Of a DNA stretch of 30,975 bases, positions 7,195 through 14,456 are shown piece by piece (the first letter of the stretch is position 1; the number at the start of each line of letters is the position of its first letter). A program made the position numbers and the translations under genes. The DNA comes from an uncultured Clostridia bacterium. Lineage in GTDB: Bacteria > Bacillota > Clostridia > TANB77 > CAG-508. The notes under the pieces were generated by a model. The model was not told the origin of the DNA, did no database searches, and was given only the letters and a program-made list of their open reading frames with translations. The stretch is taken from assembly GCA_934167135.1 (NCBI GenBank), contig CAKPKI010000004.1, forward strand, positions 1 through 30,975, written 5' to 3'.

Positions 7195-7461
7195 ATGGAT
7201 AGAGCAATAAAAATTAATTTCTTTGATGTATTCAAAAGTATTTTTGGATTCAGTAAAGAAAACAACAATTTAGAAAGTATAGAAAAAGAAGTAGAAAAAA
7301 TTAGAGCTGTCAGTGATGGTATACAATGGAAAAATTTTTCTGCTAATACTGTAAAAAGAGAAGAGAGAATATCAGAAAAAACTAACTTTAAAGAAAATGT
7401 TGGTTATAAGAAAGTTAATAGTATCCAAAGTGATATAAATAAGGGAAGAGATAGAGAATAA
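7195..7461 (+). CDS. small charged protein of unknown function
   Basis: 88 residues, not recognised. It begins MDRAIKINFFDVFKSIFGF, which suggests an amphipathic or membrane-binding N terminus. A Glu/Lys-rich helical stretch (SIEKEVEKIR) follows, and the C-terminal half is polar and very charged, ending KGRDRE. There is no full transmembrane helix or cysteine. The start at 7195 is nine bases from AGAAAGG; an ATG at 7186 directly abuts that site and is less likely. The strong promoter and a terminator overlapping the stop codon argue for a real single-gene unit. Confidence 0.65.
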   Translation: MDRAIKINFFDVFKSIFGFSKENNNLESIEKEVEKIRAVSDGIQWKNFSANTVKREERISEKTNFKENVGYKKVNSIQSDINKGRDRE

Positions 7462-7481
7462 TAGAGTTCTCTATTTTTTTT
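7451..7481 (+). terminator. Rho-independent terminator of the small gene
   Basis: ATAGAGAA (7451-7458) pairs with TTCTCTAT (7467-7474), followed by eight T. A shorter competing stem, ATAGAG/CTCTAT, uses the same T run. The left arm lies in the last codons of the gene. Confidence 0.7.
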
Positions 7482-7509
7482 ACCTAAAATAACAAAAAAT
7501 TAAAAAAAT

Positions 7510-7550
7510 TTGTAAAATATATTTACAATTTGAGATATTTTGTATACAAT
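7510..7550 (+). promoter_or_regulatory. promoter with overlapping dyad, possible operator
   Basis: TTTACA (7522-7527), 17 bases, TACAAT (7545-7550). The -35 box is the right half of a perfect dyad, TTGTAAA-N5-TTTACAA (7510-7528), where a repressor could compete with RNA polymerase. The protein that would bind is unknown, and AT-rich dyads can arise by chance. Confidence 0.5.
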
Positions 7551-7604
7551 ATACTGAGGTAGACTAAAACTAAAGAAAATGGAACTTAAGAAAGGGGTAT
7601 ATCA

Positions 7605-8894
7605 ATGAAAATATTGATGCTAACATGGGAATATCCACCAAGAGTAGTAGGCGGAATATCAAGAGTAGTATATGACTTATCACATAGATTAATAAAAGAT
7701 GGTCATGAAGTAACTGTAATAACATACAGAGATGGTGAAACTCCATATTTTGAAGATGACAAAGGAGTAAAAGTTTATAGAATAGACAATTATATGATAA
7801 ATCCAAACAACTTTATAGATTGGATAATGCAGATGAATTTTAATATGCTAGCAAAAGCAAACCAAATAATTGCAGAACAAGGAAATTTTGATGTAATTCA
7901 TGCACATGATTGGTTAGTTGCATATGCTGCAAAAGCACTAAAAAATTCATATAACATCCCAATAGTAGCAACAATACATGCAACAGAAGCTGGAAGAAAC
8001 AGTGGAATACATGATGAAACTCAAAGATATATAAACGATACAGAATGGATGCTTACATATGAAGCAACAGAAGTAATAGTTAATAGTAATTTTATGAAAT
8101 GTGAAATTCAGAGACTATTTGGTTTGCCATTTGAAAAAATAAGTGTAGTACCAAATGGAGTTAATTTAAATAAATTTTCTGGAATGGATAGAGATTATAC
8201 ATTCAGAAGAAGATATGCAATGGATAATGAAAAAATAATATTGTTTATGGGTAGACTTGTATATGAAAAAGGTGTGCAAAACTTAATTGCTGCAATGCCT
8301 AAAATTTTAGAAGGATATCATGATGCAAAACTTGTAATTGCTGGAAAAGGTGGTATGATAGATGAACTAAGAGCACAAGCAGATTACTTAGGAATTTCAA
8401 ATAAAGTATATTTTGCTGGATATATGAATGGAAAAGATGTAGAAAGAATGTATAAAGCTGCTGATATATCAGTATTTCCAAGTACATATGAACCATTTGG
8501 AATAGTAGCATTAGAAGGTATGCTAGCTGAAAGACCAATTGTAGTATCAGATGCAGGAGGATTAGGAGAAATTGTAGAACATAGAGAAACAGGAATGAAA
8601 ACTTATTGTGGAAATCCAAACTCAATTGCAGACTCAATATTAGAGTTATTATATAATCCAGAATTATGTGCTAACATTGTAAAAAAAGCAAAAGCAAAAG
8701 TTAAAAATTATAACTGGGCACAAATTGCTCAAGATACACATTTTATTTATCAAAAAGCAATATGTGAAACAATGGCAGAAAAACAAAGAAAACAAATAGA
8801 ACAAGAAAAAGCACAGAAAGCAAAAAAAGCAAAAGGAACAGAAAAAGAAATTACAAATTTATTATCATTCAGAAAACGTCAGGCATATGCGTGA
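7605..8894 (+). CDS. GT4-family glycosyltransferase (glucan synthase-like)
   Basis: 429 residues with the GT-B fold. The N-terminal domain opens MLTWEYPPRVVGGISRVV, including the glycine loop (16-18), and has VIHAHDWL (98-104), typical of glycogen/starch synthase-like members. The C-terminal domain has NGVNL, FMGRLVYEKGV with Arg217 and Lys222 for the donor phosphates, and the E-x7-E motif (Glu296 and Glu304 in EPFGIVALEG). The enzyme transfers sugar from a nucleotide donor in the cytoplasm. A glycogen-synthase-like role is inferred from the N-terminal motifs; other GT4 acceptors remain possible. Residues about 390-429 form an unusual Lys/Gln/Ala/Glu-rich tail (KAQKAKKAKG). It is one gene between its promoter and a terminator. 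Confidence 0.85.
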   Translation: MKILMLTWEYPPRVVGGISRVVYDLSHRLIKDGHEVTVITYRDGETPYFEDDKGVKVYRIDNYMINPNNFIDWIMQMNFNMLAKANQIIAEQGNFDVIHAHDWLVAYAAKALKNSYNIPIVATIHATEAGRNSGIHDETQRYINDTEWMLTYEATEVIVNSNFMKCEIQRLFGLPFEKISVVPNGVNLNKFSGMDRDYTFRRRYAMDNEKIILFMGRLVYEKGVQNLIAAMPKILEGYHDAKLVIAGKGGMIDELRAQADYLGISNKVYFAGYMNGKDVERMYKAADISVFPSTYEPFGIVALEGMLAERPIVVSDAGGLGEIVEHRETGMKTYCGNPNSIADSILELLYNPELCANIVKKAKAKVKNYNWAQIAQDTHFIYQKAICETMAEKQRKQIEQEKAQKAKKAKGTEKEITNLLSFRKRQAYA

Positions 8895-8904
8895 TGAGAA
8901 TTAA

Positions 8905-8934
8905 GGCTACATACAACTTATGTGGCCATTTTAT
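8905..8934 (+). terminator. terminator after the glycosyltransferase gene
   Basis: GGCTACATA (8905-8913) pairs with TATGTGGCC (8919-8927) with one G-U, then ATTTTATT. The T tract is interrupted, so some read-through into the YlbF gene is likely; that gene has little room for its own promoter. Confidence 0.6.
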
Positions 8935-8953
8935 TATAGAAGGAGAATAAAAA

Positions 8954-9289
8954 ATGAATATATATGATACAGCGAATAAATTAGCAGAGGAAATAAAGCA
9001 ATCAGAAGAATATTACACATATAAAATGGCAAAAGAAGCGATAAATTTAAATTTTGAATTAAAAAGTAAAATAGATGAATTTGAAAAAGCAAGATATGAA
9101 ACTCAAATAGTTGCAATACAAACAGGAAAAGATGACGAAAATAAAATGAAATATGTCCAAGAATTGTATGGAGAACTAATACAAAACCAAGAGGCAAGCA
9201 AATATTTTGATGCAGAAATGAAATTTAATATATTAATTGCAGATGTAAATAAAATAATTGGAGATGCAATACAAAGTTTATTAAAATAG
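8954..9289 (+). CDS. YlbF/YmcA-family protein (Com_YlbF)
   Basis: 111 residues, all helical and charged. It starts with IYDTANKLAEEIKQSEEYYTYKMAKEAI, the family's N-terminal pattern of 'A..LA..I..S.E...Y..A'. It continues with ELKSKIDEFEKARYE and a C-terminal ILIADVNKIIGDAI. In Bacillus, YlbF, YmcA and YaaT form a complex that assists RNase Y in mRNA maturation and affects competence, biofilm and sporulation. Whether this copy does the same is inferred. AGAAGGAGA precedes the ATG. The metallopeptidase gene follows at 63 bases. Confidence 0.8.
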   Translation: MNIYDTANKLAEEIKQSEEYYTYKMAKEAINLNFELKSKIDEFEKARYETQIVAIQTGKDDENKMKYVQELYGELIQNQEASKYFDAEMKFNILIADVNKIIGDAIQSLLK

Positions 9290-9352
9290 TAAAATGAATT
9301 GATTTTATAATGTAATTAGGAACATTAAAAGTGAAAAAAGAAAGGAACGAAA

Positions 9353-10039
9353 ATGGAACTAATTATAATAATAGTAGCAATAATAGCTAGTGTAATAATA
9401 TATTTTAATATGAGTATGAATAAAAAAGAATTGGAAAAATTAGCATTAGATAAGGAATTAAACACAATATCAGAAAAAATACCAGAAAATATAGAAATAT
9501 GTAAAAATATATTAAAAAAACTTGGAAATAATACAACGAAGATAGAAGAAAATAAGGATTCAGAAGCAACTTTGTATATTGCCATATCAGATAAAATTTC
9601 TATTGGTAATACACACAAAAGCTTTACAAGAATACAAACAATGGCACATGAATGTTTACATTCTGTGCAAGATAGAAAAATGCTGATTTTTAATTTTATA
9701 TATTCAAATATTTATTTTGTTTATTTTTTAATAATATGTTTGTTAGTAGTTACTAAAAAATTAACTGATATTATGTTGTTTTCAAACTTGTTTTTAATTT
9801 TTAGTTTTATATATTATGCAATAAGGGCATTTTTAGAAAATGATGCAATGATTAAGGCTCAATATGTTGCTAGAGAGTATTTGGAAGAACAAAAAGATAT
9901 TACAAAAGAAGAAATTGAGAAATTATTTAGTGGTTTTGAAAATTTAAATAAAGGGTGTATTAAAGGAACAAATTGTAGTCTTTTTATAGGAATTATGATA
10001 AAACTTGTGCTTTTTAATGCTTTAGCATTGATTTTTTAG
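9353..10039 (+). CDS. membrane-anchored HExxH zinc metallopeptidase (YugP-like)
   Basis: 228 residues. An N-terminal helix (about 2-19) is followed by a soluble stretch and then AHECLHSVQD, an HExxH zinc site with two histidines and the catalytic Glu. Two hydrophobic segments follow (about 118-162). Next comes LENDAMIKAQYVAREYLEE, which can give the third zinc ligand, as in the E-F-D-A region of YugP proteins. A final hydrophobic segment ends the protein. The layout resembles neutral zinc metallopeptidases of the YugP type (COG2738), but similarity is limited to these features, so the family call is tentative. The substrate is unknown. Its location upstream of secG and beside YlbF may only reflect gene order. 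Confidence 0.65.
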   Translation: MELIIIIVAIIASVIIYFNMSMNKKELEKLALDKELNTISEKIPENIEICKNILKKLGNNTTKIEENKDSEATLYIAISDKISIGNTHKSFTRIQTMAHECLHSVQDRKMLIFNFIYSNIYFVYFLIICLLVVTKKLTDIMLFSNLFLIFSFIYYAIRAFLENDAMIKAQYVAREYLEEQKDITKEEIEKLFSGFENLNKGCIKGTNCSLFIGIMIKLVLFNALALIF

Positions 10040-10056
10040 GATTTATGTGGTAAAAT
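10028..10056 (+). promoter_or_regulatory. probable secG promoter
   Basis: TTGATT (10028-10033), 17 bases, TAAAAT (10051-10056). It begins inside the last codons of the metallopeptidase gene. Confidence 0.55.
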
Positions 10057-10093
10057 ATTCAAGTGTAAAGAAAACCGTTAGGAGGAATACTAA

Positions 10094-10342
10094 ATGCAAA
10101 TAGTAAAAATAATATTAACAGTAATGGATTTAATAATATGTGTAATGTTAACAATATTAGCAATGATACAATCAAAAGATGATGCGGGATTATCATCAAC
10201 AATAACTGGTTCATCTACAAACAACTTCTTTGAGAAAAATAAAAGTAGAACCAAAGAAGGTAAACAAAAAAAATGGACAATTATATTAGGTATAGCATTC
10301 GTAATAATAACAATAGCACTTTCAATAATATACATAGCATAA
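10094..10342 (+). CDS. secG: preprotein translocase subunit SecG
   Basis: 82 residues with two transmembrane helices (about 4-24 and 61-81). Between them is the conserved loop AMIQSKDDAGLSSTITGSSTNNFFEK, which matches SecG's 'LLQ..KGAGLSG.I.G....F'. SecG associates with SecYE and assists protein export. Strong AGGAGG before the ATG. The secG-rnr order is common in Firmicutes. smpB and ssrA, often next, are not in this window. Confidence 0.92.
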   Translation: MQIVKIILTVMDLIICVMLTILAMIQSKDDAGLSSTITGSSTNNFFEKNKSRTKEGKQKKWTIILGIAFVIITIALSIIYIA

Positions 10343-10370
10343 AGAGCAGTTCTAACTAACTGTTCTTTTT
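10341..10370 (+). terminator. Rho-independent terminator after secG
   Basis: AAAGAGCAGTT (10341-10351) pairs with AACTGTTCTTT (10358-10368) with one G-U, followed by more T. It overlaps the secG stop codon. It separates secG from the RNA-like element and rnr. Confidence 0.8.
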
Positions 10371-10374
10371 GTTG

Positions 10375-10472
10375 TTTACCCGCCATGGACGGACACTATA
10401 ACAGGTAAAAGTTCCGAGTGTATCTGGGCAACAAGGAAGCACATAGCTGAACAACAAGAATGTCCATTTTTC
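10375..10472 (+). ncRNA. candidate structured RNA / rnr leader of unknown family
   Basis: A compact island near 45% G+C by direct count over about 100 bases, far richer than every other intergenic stretch here. Possible pairings are TTTACC (10375-10380) with GGTAAA (10404-10409); CAGGTA (10402-10407) with TATCTG (10421-10426, one G-U); ACACT with AGTGT (10393-10397, 10417-10421); and a closing ATGGACG (10385-10391) with TGTCCAT (10461-10467) that runs into five T. These partly exclude each other, as in a switch or attenuator. I compared it by eye with known riboswitches, the T-box, SRP RNA, tmRNA and 6S RNA and found no match. A promoter-like TTTACC-16-TATAAC inside it is an alternative reading. 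Confidence 0.45.
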
Positions 10473-10497
10473 TGGTATGTTTAAATAGGAGGTAATT

Positions 10498-12435
10498 ATG
10501 AAAAAGGAAACAAAAATTGGAATATATAAAAAAAATCAAAAAGGTTTTGGATTTGTAAAAATAGAAGGACAAGAAGAAGAAATATATATATCAAAGGAAA
10601 ATTCGTTAAATGCATTAAATGGAGATACTGTAGATATTACAATAATAGAAGAAGGAAATAAAGAGAAAAAACAAGAAGGAAAAATAATAAAAATAATTCG
10701 CCACGAAAAAGATACAATAGTTGGAACTTTCCAAAAAAATAGAAATTTTGGTTTTGTAGTGCCAGATGACAAAAACTTTGGGACAGATATATTTATATCA
10801 AAAAGTAATTGGGGAAAAGCAAGAAATAACCATAAAGTTTTGGTAAAGATATTAGAATATCCAAAAAAAGGAAAAAATGCAGAGGGTAAAATTATTGAAG
10901 TGTTGGGAGGAGTAAATGAAGCTGGAGTAGACATGTTATCTTTAATAAAACAATATGAATTACCATATAAATTTCCAGAAGAAGTTGTAGAGGAAGCAAA
11001 AGTATTTGGTACACAAATAGATAATGTTGAATTGCATAACAGAAAAGATTTACGACAAGATATAATATTTACAATAGATGGAGAAGATGCAAAAGATTTA
11101 GATGATGCCATACATGTAGAAAAACTGCAAAATGGGAATTACAAATTAGATGTTCATATTGCTGATGTAAGCAATTATGTAAGAGAAAAAACGCAATTAG
11201 ATAAAGAAGCATATTTAAGAGGTACAAGTATTTATATGCTAGGACGAGTAATACCAATGCTTCCTAGAGAACTTTCAAATGGCATTTGTAGCTTAAATGT
11301 AGGTCAAGATAGATATACACTGTCATGTTCTATGGAAATTACTCCAAAAGCTAAAATAGTTTCATCTGATATATATAAATCAGTTATAAATGTAACAGAG
11401 AGAATGTCATATACAGATGTGCAAAAGATTATAGACAGGTCAGATGAAGAGGTTCTAAAAAAATACGAAAAATACATTAATGAATTTGATTTGATGGCAG
11501 AGCTTGCAACGATTCTAAAGGAAAAAAGAAAAGAAAATGGATATCTAAATCTAGACATTCCAGAAAGTAAAATAACACTTGATGAAAATGGATTTGCAAT
11601 TGATGTATGTAAATATGAAACCTATTTTGCAAATGAGATAATAGAGCAATTTATGCTTATTGCAAATGAAACAGTTGCAGAAAAATTTTATTGGTTACAA
11701 GCACCATTTATATACAGAAATCATGAGGCTCCAGATTTAGAAAAAGTAAGAGAATTAAATAAGGTATTATATAATTTTGGATATAAAATAAAAATTTCAA
11801 AAGAAGACATTATCTATCCAAATGAATTTGCAAAAATATTAGAAGATGTAAAAGGAAAAGAAACAGAAAAAGTAGTGTCAAACATTATATTAAGAACACT
11901 TAGAGTCGCAAAATATGAAGCAGAAAATAAAGGTCATTTTGGTATTGCAAGTAAATATTATTGTCATTTTACATCACCAATAAGAAGATATCCGGATTTA
12001 TTTATACACAGAGTAATTTCTAAGTATTTAGATGATAATTATATGGTAAATGAATTTTGGATAAAAAAATATGAAAAAAGAGCTGTAAAGAGAGCTGAAA
12101 ATTGTTCAGAAAGAGAAAGAACAGCAACAAAGGTAGAAAGAGAAGCGGAAGATATTAAAAAAGCTGAATATATGGAAAATAAAATTGGAGAAGAGTATGA
12201 AGGAATTGTTTCATCAGTTACAAACTTTGGAATATTTGTGGAACTAGATAATACAATAGAGGGATTAATAAGATATGAGAACTTAGGAGATGAATATTAT
12301 ATATATGATGAAGAACGCAGAGAAGCTATTGGGGAATCATCACACAAAGTTTATAAAATTGGAGATAAAGTAAAAATTAGAGTTGTTAATGCAAATAAAT
12401 TGCTTAGAAAGATTGATTTTGAAATTGCAAAATAA
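10498..12435 (+). CDS. rnr: ribonuclease R
   Basis: 645 residues. Two OB/cold-shock domains (about 5-65 and 70-135) precede the RNB catalytic domain. RNB starts near RKDLRQDIIFTIDGEDAKDL, with the metal-binding aspartates Asp194, Asp200, Asp202 and Asp203, and contains YCHFTSPIRRYPDLFIHRV. A C-terminal S1 domain (about 558-645, GIVSSVTNFGIFVELDNT) follows. The enzyme degrades structured RNA 3' to 5' and takes part in rRNA and tmRNA-linked decay. It is shorter than Bacillus RNase R (about 780 residues). It has no N-terminal winged-helix region and ends right after S1 without the lysine-rich tail. AGGAGG precedes the ATG. The GC-rich leader lies directly upstream. Confidence 0.95.
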   Translation: MKKETKIGIYKKNQKGFGFVKIEGQEEEIYISKENSLNALNGDTVDITIIEEGNKEKKQEGKIIKIIRHEKDTIVGTFQKNRNFGFVVPDDKNFGTDIFISKSNWGKARNNHKVLVKILEYPKKGKNAEGKIIEVLGGVNEAGVDMLSLIKQYELPYKFPEEVVEEAKVFGTQIDNVELHNRKDLRQDIIFTIDGEDAKDLDDAIHVEKLQNGNYKLDVHIADVSNYVREKTQLDKEAYLRGTSIYMLGRVIPMLPRELSNGICSLNVGQDRYTLSCSMEITPKAKIVSSDIYKSVINVTERMSYTDVQKIIDRSDEEVLKKYEKYINEFDLMAELATILKEKRKENGYLNLDIPESKITLDENGFAIDVCKYETYFANEIIEQFMLIANETVAEKFYWLQAPFIYRNHEAPDLEKVRELNKVLYNFGYKIKISKEDIIYPNEFAKILEDVKGKETEKVVSNIILRTLRVAKYEAENKGHFGIASKYYCHFTSPIRRYPDLFIHRVISKYLDDNYMVNEFWIKKYEKRAVKRAENCSERERTATKVEREAEDIKKAEYMENKIGEEYEGIVSSVTNFGIFVELDNTIEGLIRYENLGDEYYIYDEERREAIGESSHKVYKIGDKVKIRVVNANKLLRKIDFEIAK

Positions 12436-12472
12436 TTAGTTGCTGATTTGTGACTTTGATTAAAATTTTAAC

Positions 12473-12508
12473 AAAACTCCTTGAAAAGCTTATATTTCAA
12501 GGAGTTTT
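12473..12508. terminator. rnr terminator made of the MITE tip sequence
   Basis: AAAACTCCTTGAAA (12473-12486) pairs perfectly over 14 bp with TTTCAAGGAGTTTT (12495-12508) around AGCTTATA. Its right arm and loop are the same sequence as the right terminal repeat of the element at 6819-7007, so it looks like an element reduced to its two ends. It works as an intrinsic terminator by structure. Confidence 0.75.
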
Positions 12509-12599
12509 ATGTATTAATTAAAAATAAATCATTATGTATTAACAATAATTATAAAAAAACATAAAAAAAAGAGGGAATTATGTAAAATTCGTCGAATAA

Positions 12600-12605
12600 T
12601 ATAAT
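12600..12605 (+). promoter_or_regulatory. -10-like box upstream of dnaG
   Basis: A perfect TATAAT 30 bases before the dnaG start, in a very AT-rich stretch (12509-12635) with no other gene. I see no good -35 at 16-18 bases, so confidence is low. Confidence 0.3.
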
Positions 12606-12635
12606 TATGTACTAATATGTGTAGGAGTGGGGGAA

Positions 12636-14444
12636 ATGATACGATATAGTGATGAAATAATAGAAGAAGTAAGACAAAACAATGATGTAGTAGATATTAT
12701 ATCACAATATGTGCATTTAACTCGAAAAGGAAGAAACTATTTTGGACTATGTCCTTTTCATAGTGAAAAATCACCATCATTTTCGGTATCACCAGATAGA
12801 CAGATTTTTCATTGTTTTGGATGTGGAGTTGGTGGAAATGTCTACACATTTTTAATGAAAATAGAAGGAATAACATTTAAAGAATCATTAGAACAACTAG
12901 CAGAAAGAGCAAATATACAATTGCCAACTTTAGACAATGGAGCAGATACTGCAAGAGAAGAATTAAAAGCAAAAGTATACAAAGTAAATGAGTTTTCAGC
13001 CAACTTTTATCATCAAAATCTATATCAGCCTAATGCAAAGATTGGACAAGAATATGTAAAAAAAAGAAAAATGAATAAAGAAACATTAGAGGCATATAGA
13101 ATTGGTTTTTCGGGAAAATTTGATGAATTATATAAAGCACTGAAAACGCAAGGGTTTGGAGAAAAAGAAATATTAGAATCAGGATTAGTAAATAAAAGAG
13201 ATAGCGGGACATATATTGATAGATATAGAGATAGATTAATGTTCCCTATTTGTGATGTAAGAGGAAAAGTTATTGCCTTTGGAGGAAGAATATTAGATGA
13301 TTCTAAGATAAAAGACCCTAAATACCCACAACCTAAATACATTAATTCACCAGAAAATGTTGTATATAGTAAAGGAAGGCATTTATTTGGACTAAATGTT
13401 GCAAAAAAATATGCAGAAAAGAAACTATTAATTGTTGAAGGATATATGGATGTTATATCTTTACATCAAAGAGGAATAACAAATGTAGTAGGAGCACTAG
13501 GAACAGCATTAACTGAACAACAAGGATGGTTACTTAGAAAAAGCACAGAACAAGTAATATTAGGTTTTGATGCAGATGGAGCTGGACAAACAGCAATTGC
13601 AAGGTCGATGGAAATATTGCAAAAAATGGGGTGTGACATGAGAGTATTGCAAATAGAAGGTGCAAAAGACCCAGATGAATACATTGTTAAATATGGAGAA
13701 GGCAGATTTAAACTTGCAATGGATAATGCAATATCATTAGTCGAATTTAAAGTTAAAAACTTAAAAAATACGCTTAACTTAGAAAATACAGGAGACAAAA
13801 TAAAATTCCTGAATAAAATTGCGGAAATTCTCGCAAAGGTTAATAACACGATAGAAAGAGAAATATACATAGAAAAAATAGCAAAAGGATATAATATATC
13901 AAAAGAAGCCATATATGCAGAAGTAAACAAACTTATATATACAGGAATGAAAGATAATAAAATACTGCAAAGCAAAAATATAGAAATTAAACATGTAGAA
14001 AAAAAAGTACAAGCAACAATAGGTGAAGACATAGAAAAAAGAGAAAATACAATAATTGCAATATTATTAGATAATAATAAAGAAATTTTTAATAAAATAA
14101 AAGAAAAAATAAAACCAGAAGATTTCAAAAATGAAACAAATAAAAAGATTGCAGAACAATTGTATGAAGAATTAGAAAATGAAAATACTAATATTAACAA
14201 AATTATAGACACTTTTGATGAAGAAACGCAAAGCCATATAACAAAAATAATGGCAACAGATTATGAGATTACAAATATAAATAAAGCTGTCGAAGATATT
14301 TTAGTAAAATATGAAAGAGAAAGACTAGAAAATAATAAAAAAGAAATACTAAAAAAACTAGAAATAGAAACAGAGACAGAAAAAAAGGTGCAATTAGGGA
14401 AAGAATTAAGTAATATAATTATCGCACTTGCAAAAATTAAGTAG
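12636..14444 (+). CDS. dnaG: DNA primase
   Basis: 602 residues, normal length. The N-terminal zinc domain has CPFHSEKSPSFSVSP...FHCFGCGVGGN (two Cys/His pairs). The catalytic TOPRIM core has LLIVEGYMDVISLHQ and ILGFDADGAGQ with the metal-binding acidic residues. The C-terminal part is the helicase-binding helical domain, here rich in Lys and Glu. The enzyme makes RNA primers at the replication fork. The ATG at 12636 follows AGGAG and GGGGGAA at good spacing; a GTG at 12627 lies inside that site and is rejected. rpoD follows after 12 bases, so the two are cotranscribed, as in many bacteria. Confidence 0.96.
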   Translation: MIRYSDEIIEEVRQNNDVVDIISQYVHLTRKGRNYFGLCPFHSEKSPSFSVSPDRQIFHCFGCGVGGNVYTFLMKIEGITFKESLEQLAERANIQLPTLDNGADTAREELKAKVYKVNEFSANFYHQNLYQPNAKIGQEYVKKRKMNKETLEAYRIGFSGKFDELYKALKTQGFGEKEILESGLVNKRDSGTYIDRYRDRLMFPICDVRGKVIAFGGRILDDSKIKDPKYPQPKYINSPENVVYSKGRHLFGLNVAKKYAEKKLLIVEGYMDVISLHQRGITNVVGALGTALTEQQGWLLRKSTEQVILGFDADGAGQTAIARSMEILQKMGCDMRVLQIEGAKDPDEYIVKYGEGRFKLAMDNAISLVEFKVKNLKNTLNLENTGDKIKFLNKIAEILAKVNNTIEREIYIEKIAKGYNISKEAIYAEVNKLIYTGMKDNKILQSKNIEIKHVEKKVQATIGEDIEKRENTIIAILLDNNKEIFNKIKEKIKPEDFKNETNKKIAEQLYEELENENTNINKIIDTFDEETQSHITKIMATDYEITNINKAVEDILVKYERERLENNKKEILKKLEIETETEKKVQLGKELSNIIIALAKIK

Positions 14445-14456
14445 GGGGAATTTTTC

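Noticed and set aside
10375..10472. Known RNA families (SRP RNA, tmRNA, T-box, common riboswitches) for the GC-rich island
   Set aside because: None of their conserved cores could be read in the sequence.
10536..11111. 191-residue minus-strand frame
   Set aside because: Shadow of rnr coding sequence.
13466..14212. 248-residue minus-strand frame
   Set aside because: Antisense shadow of dnaG; hydrophobic Ser/Phe/Leu-rich composition typical of the reverse of Lys/Glu-rich coding DNA.
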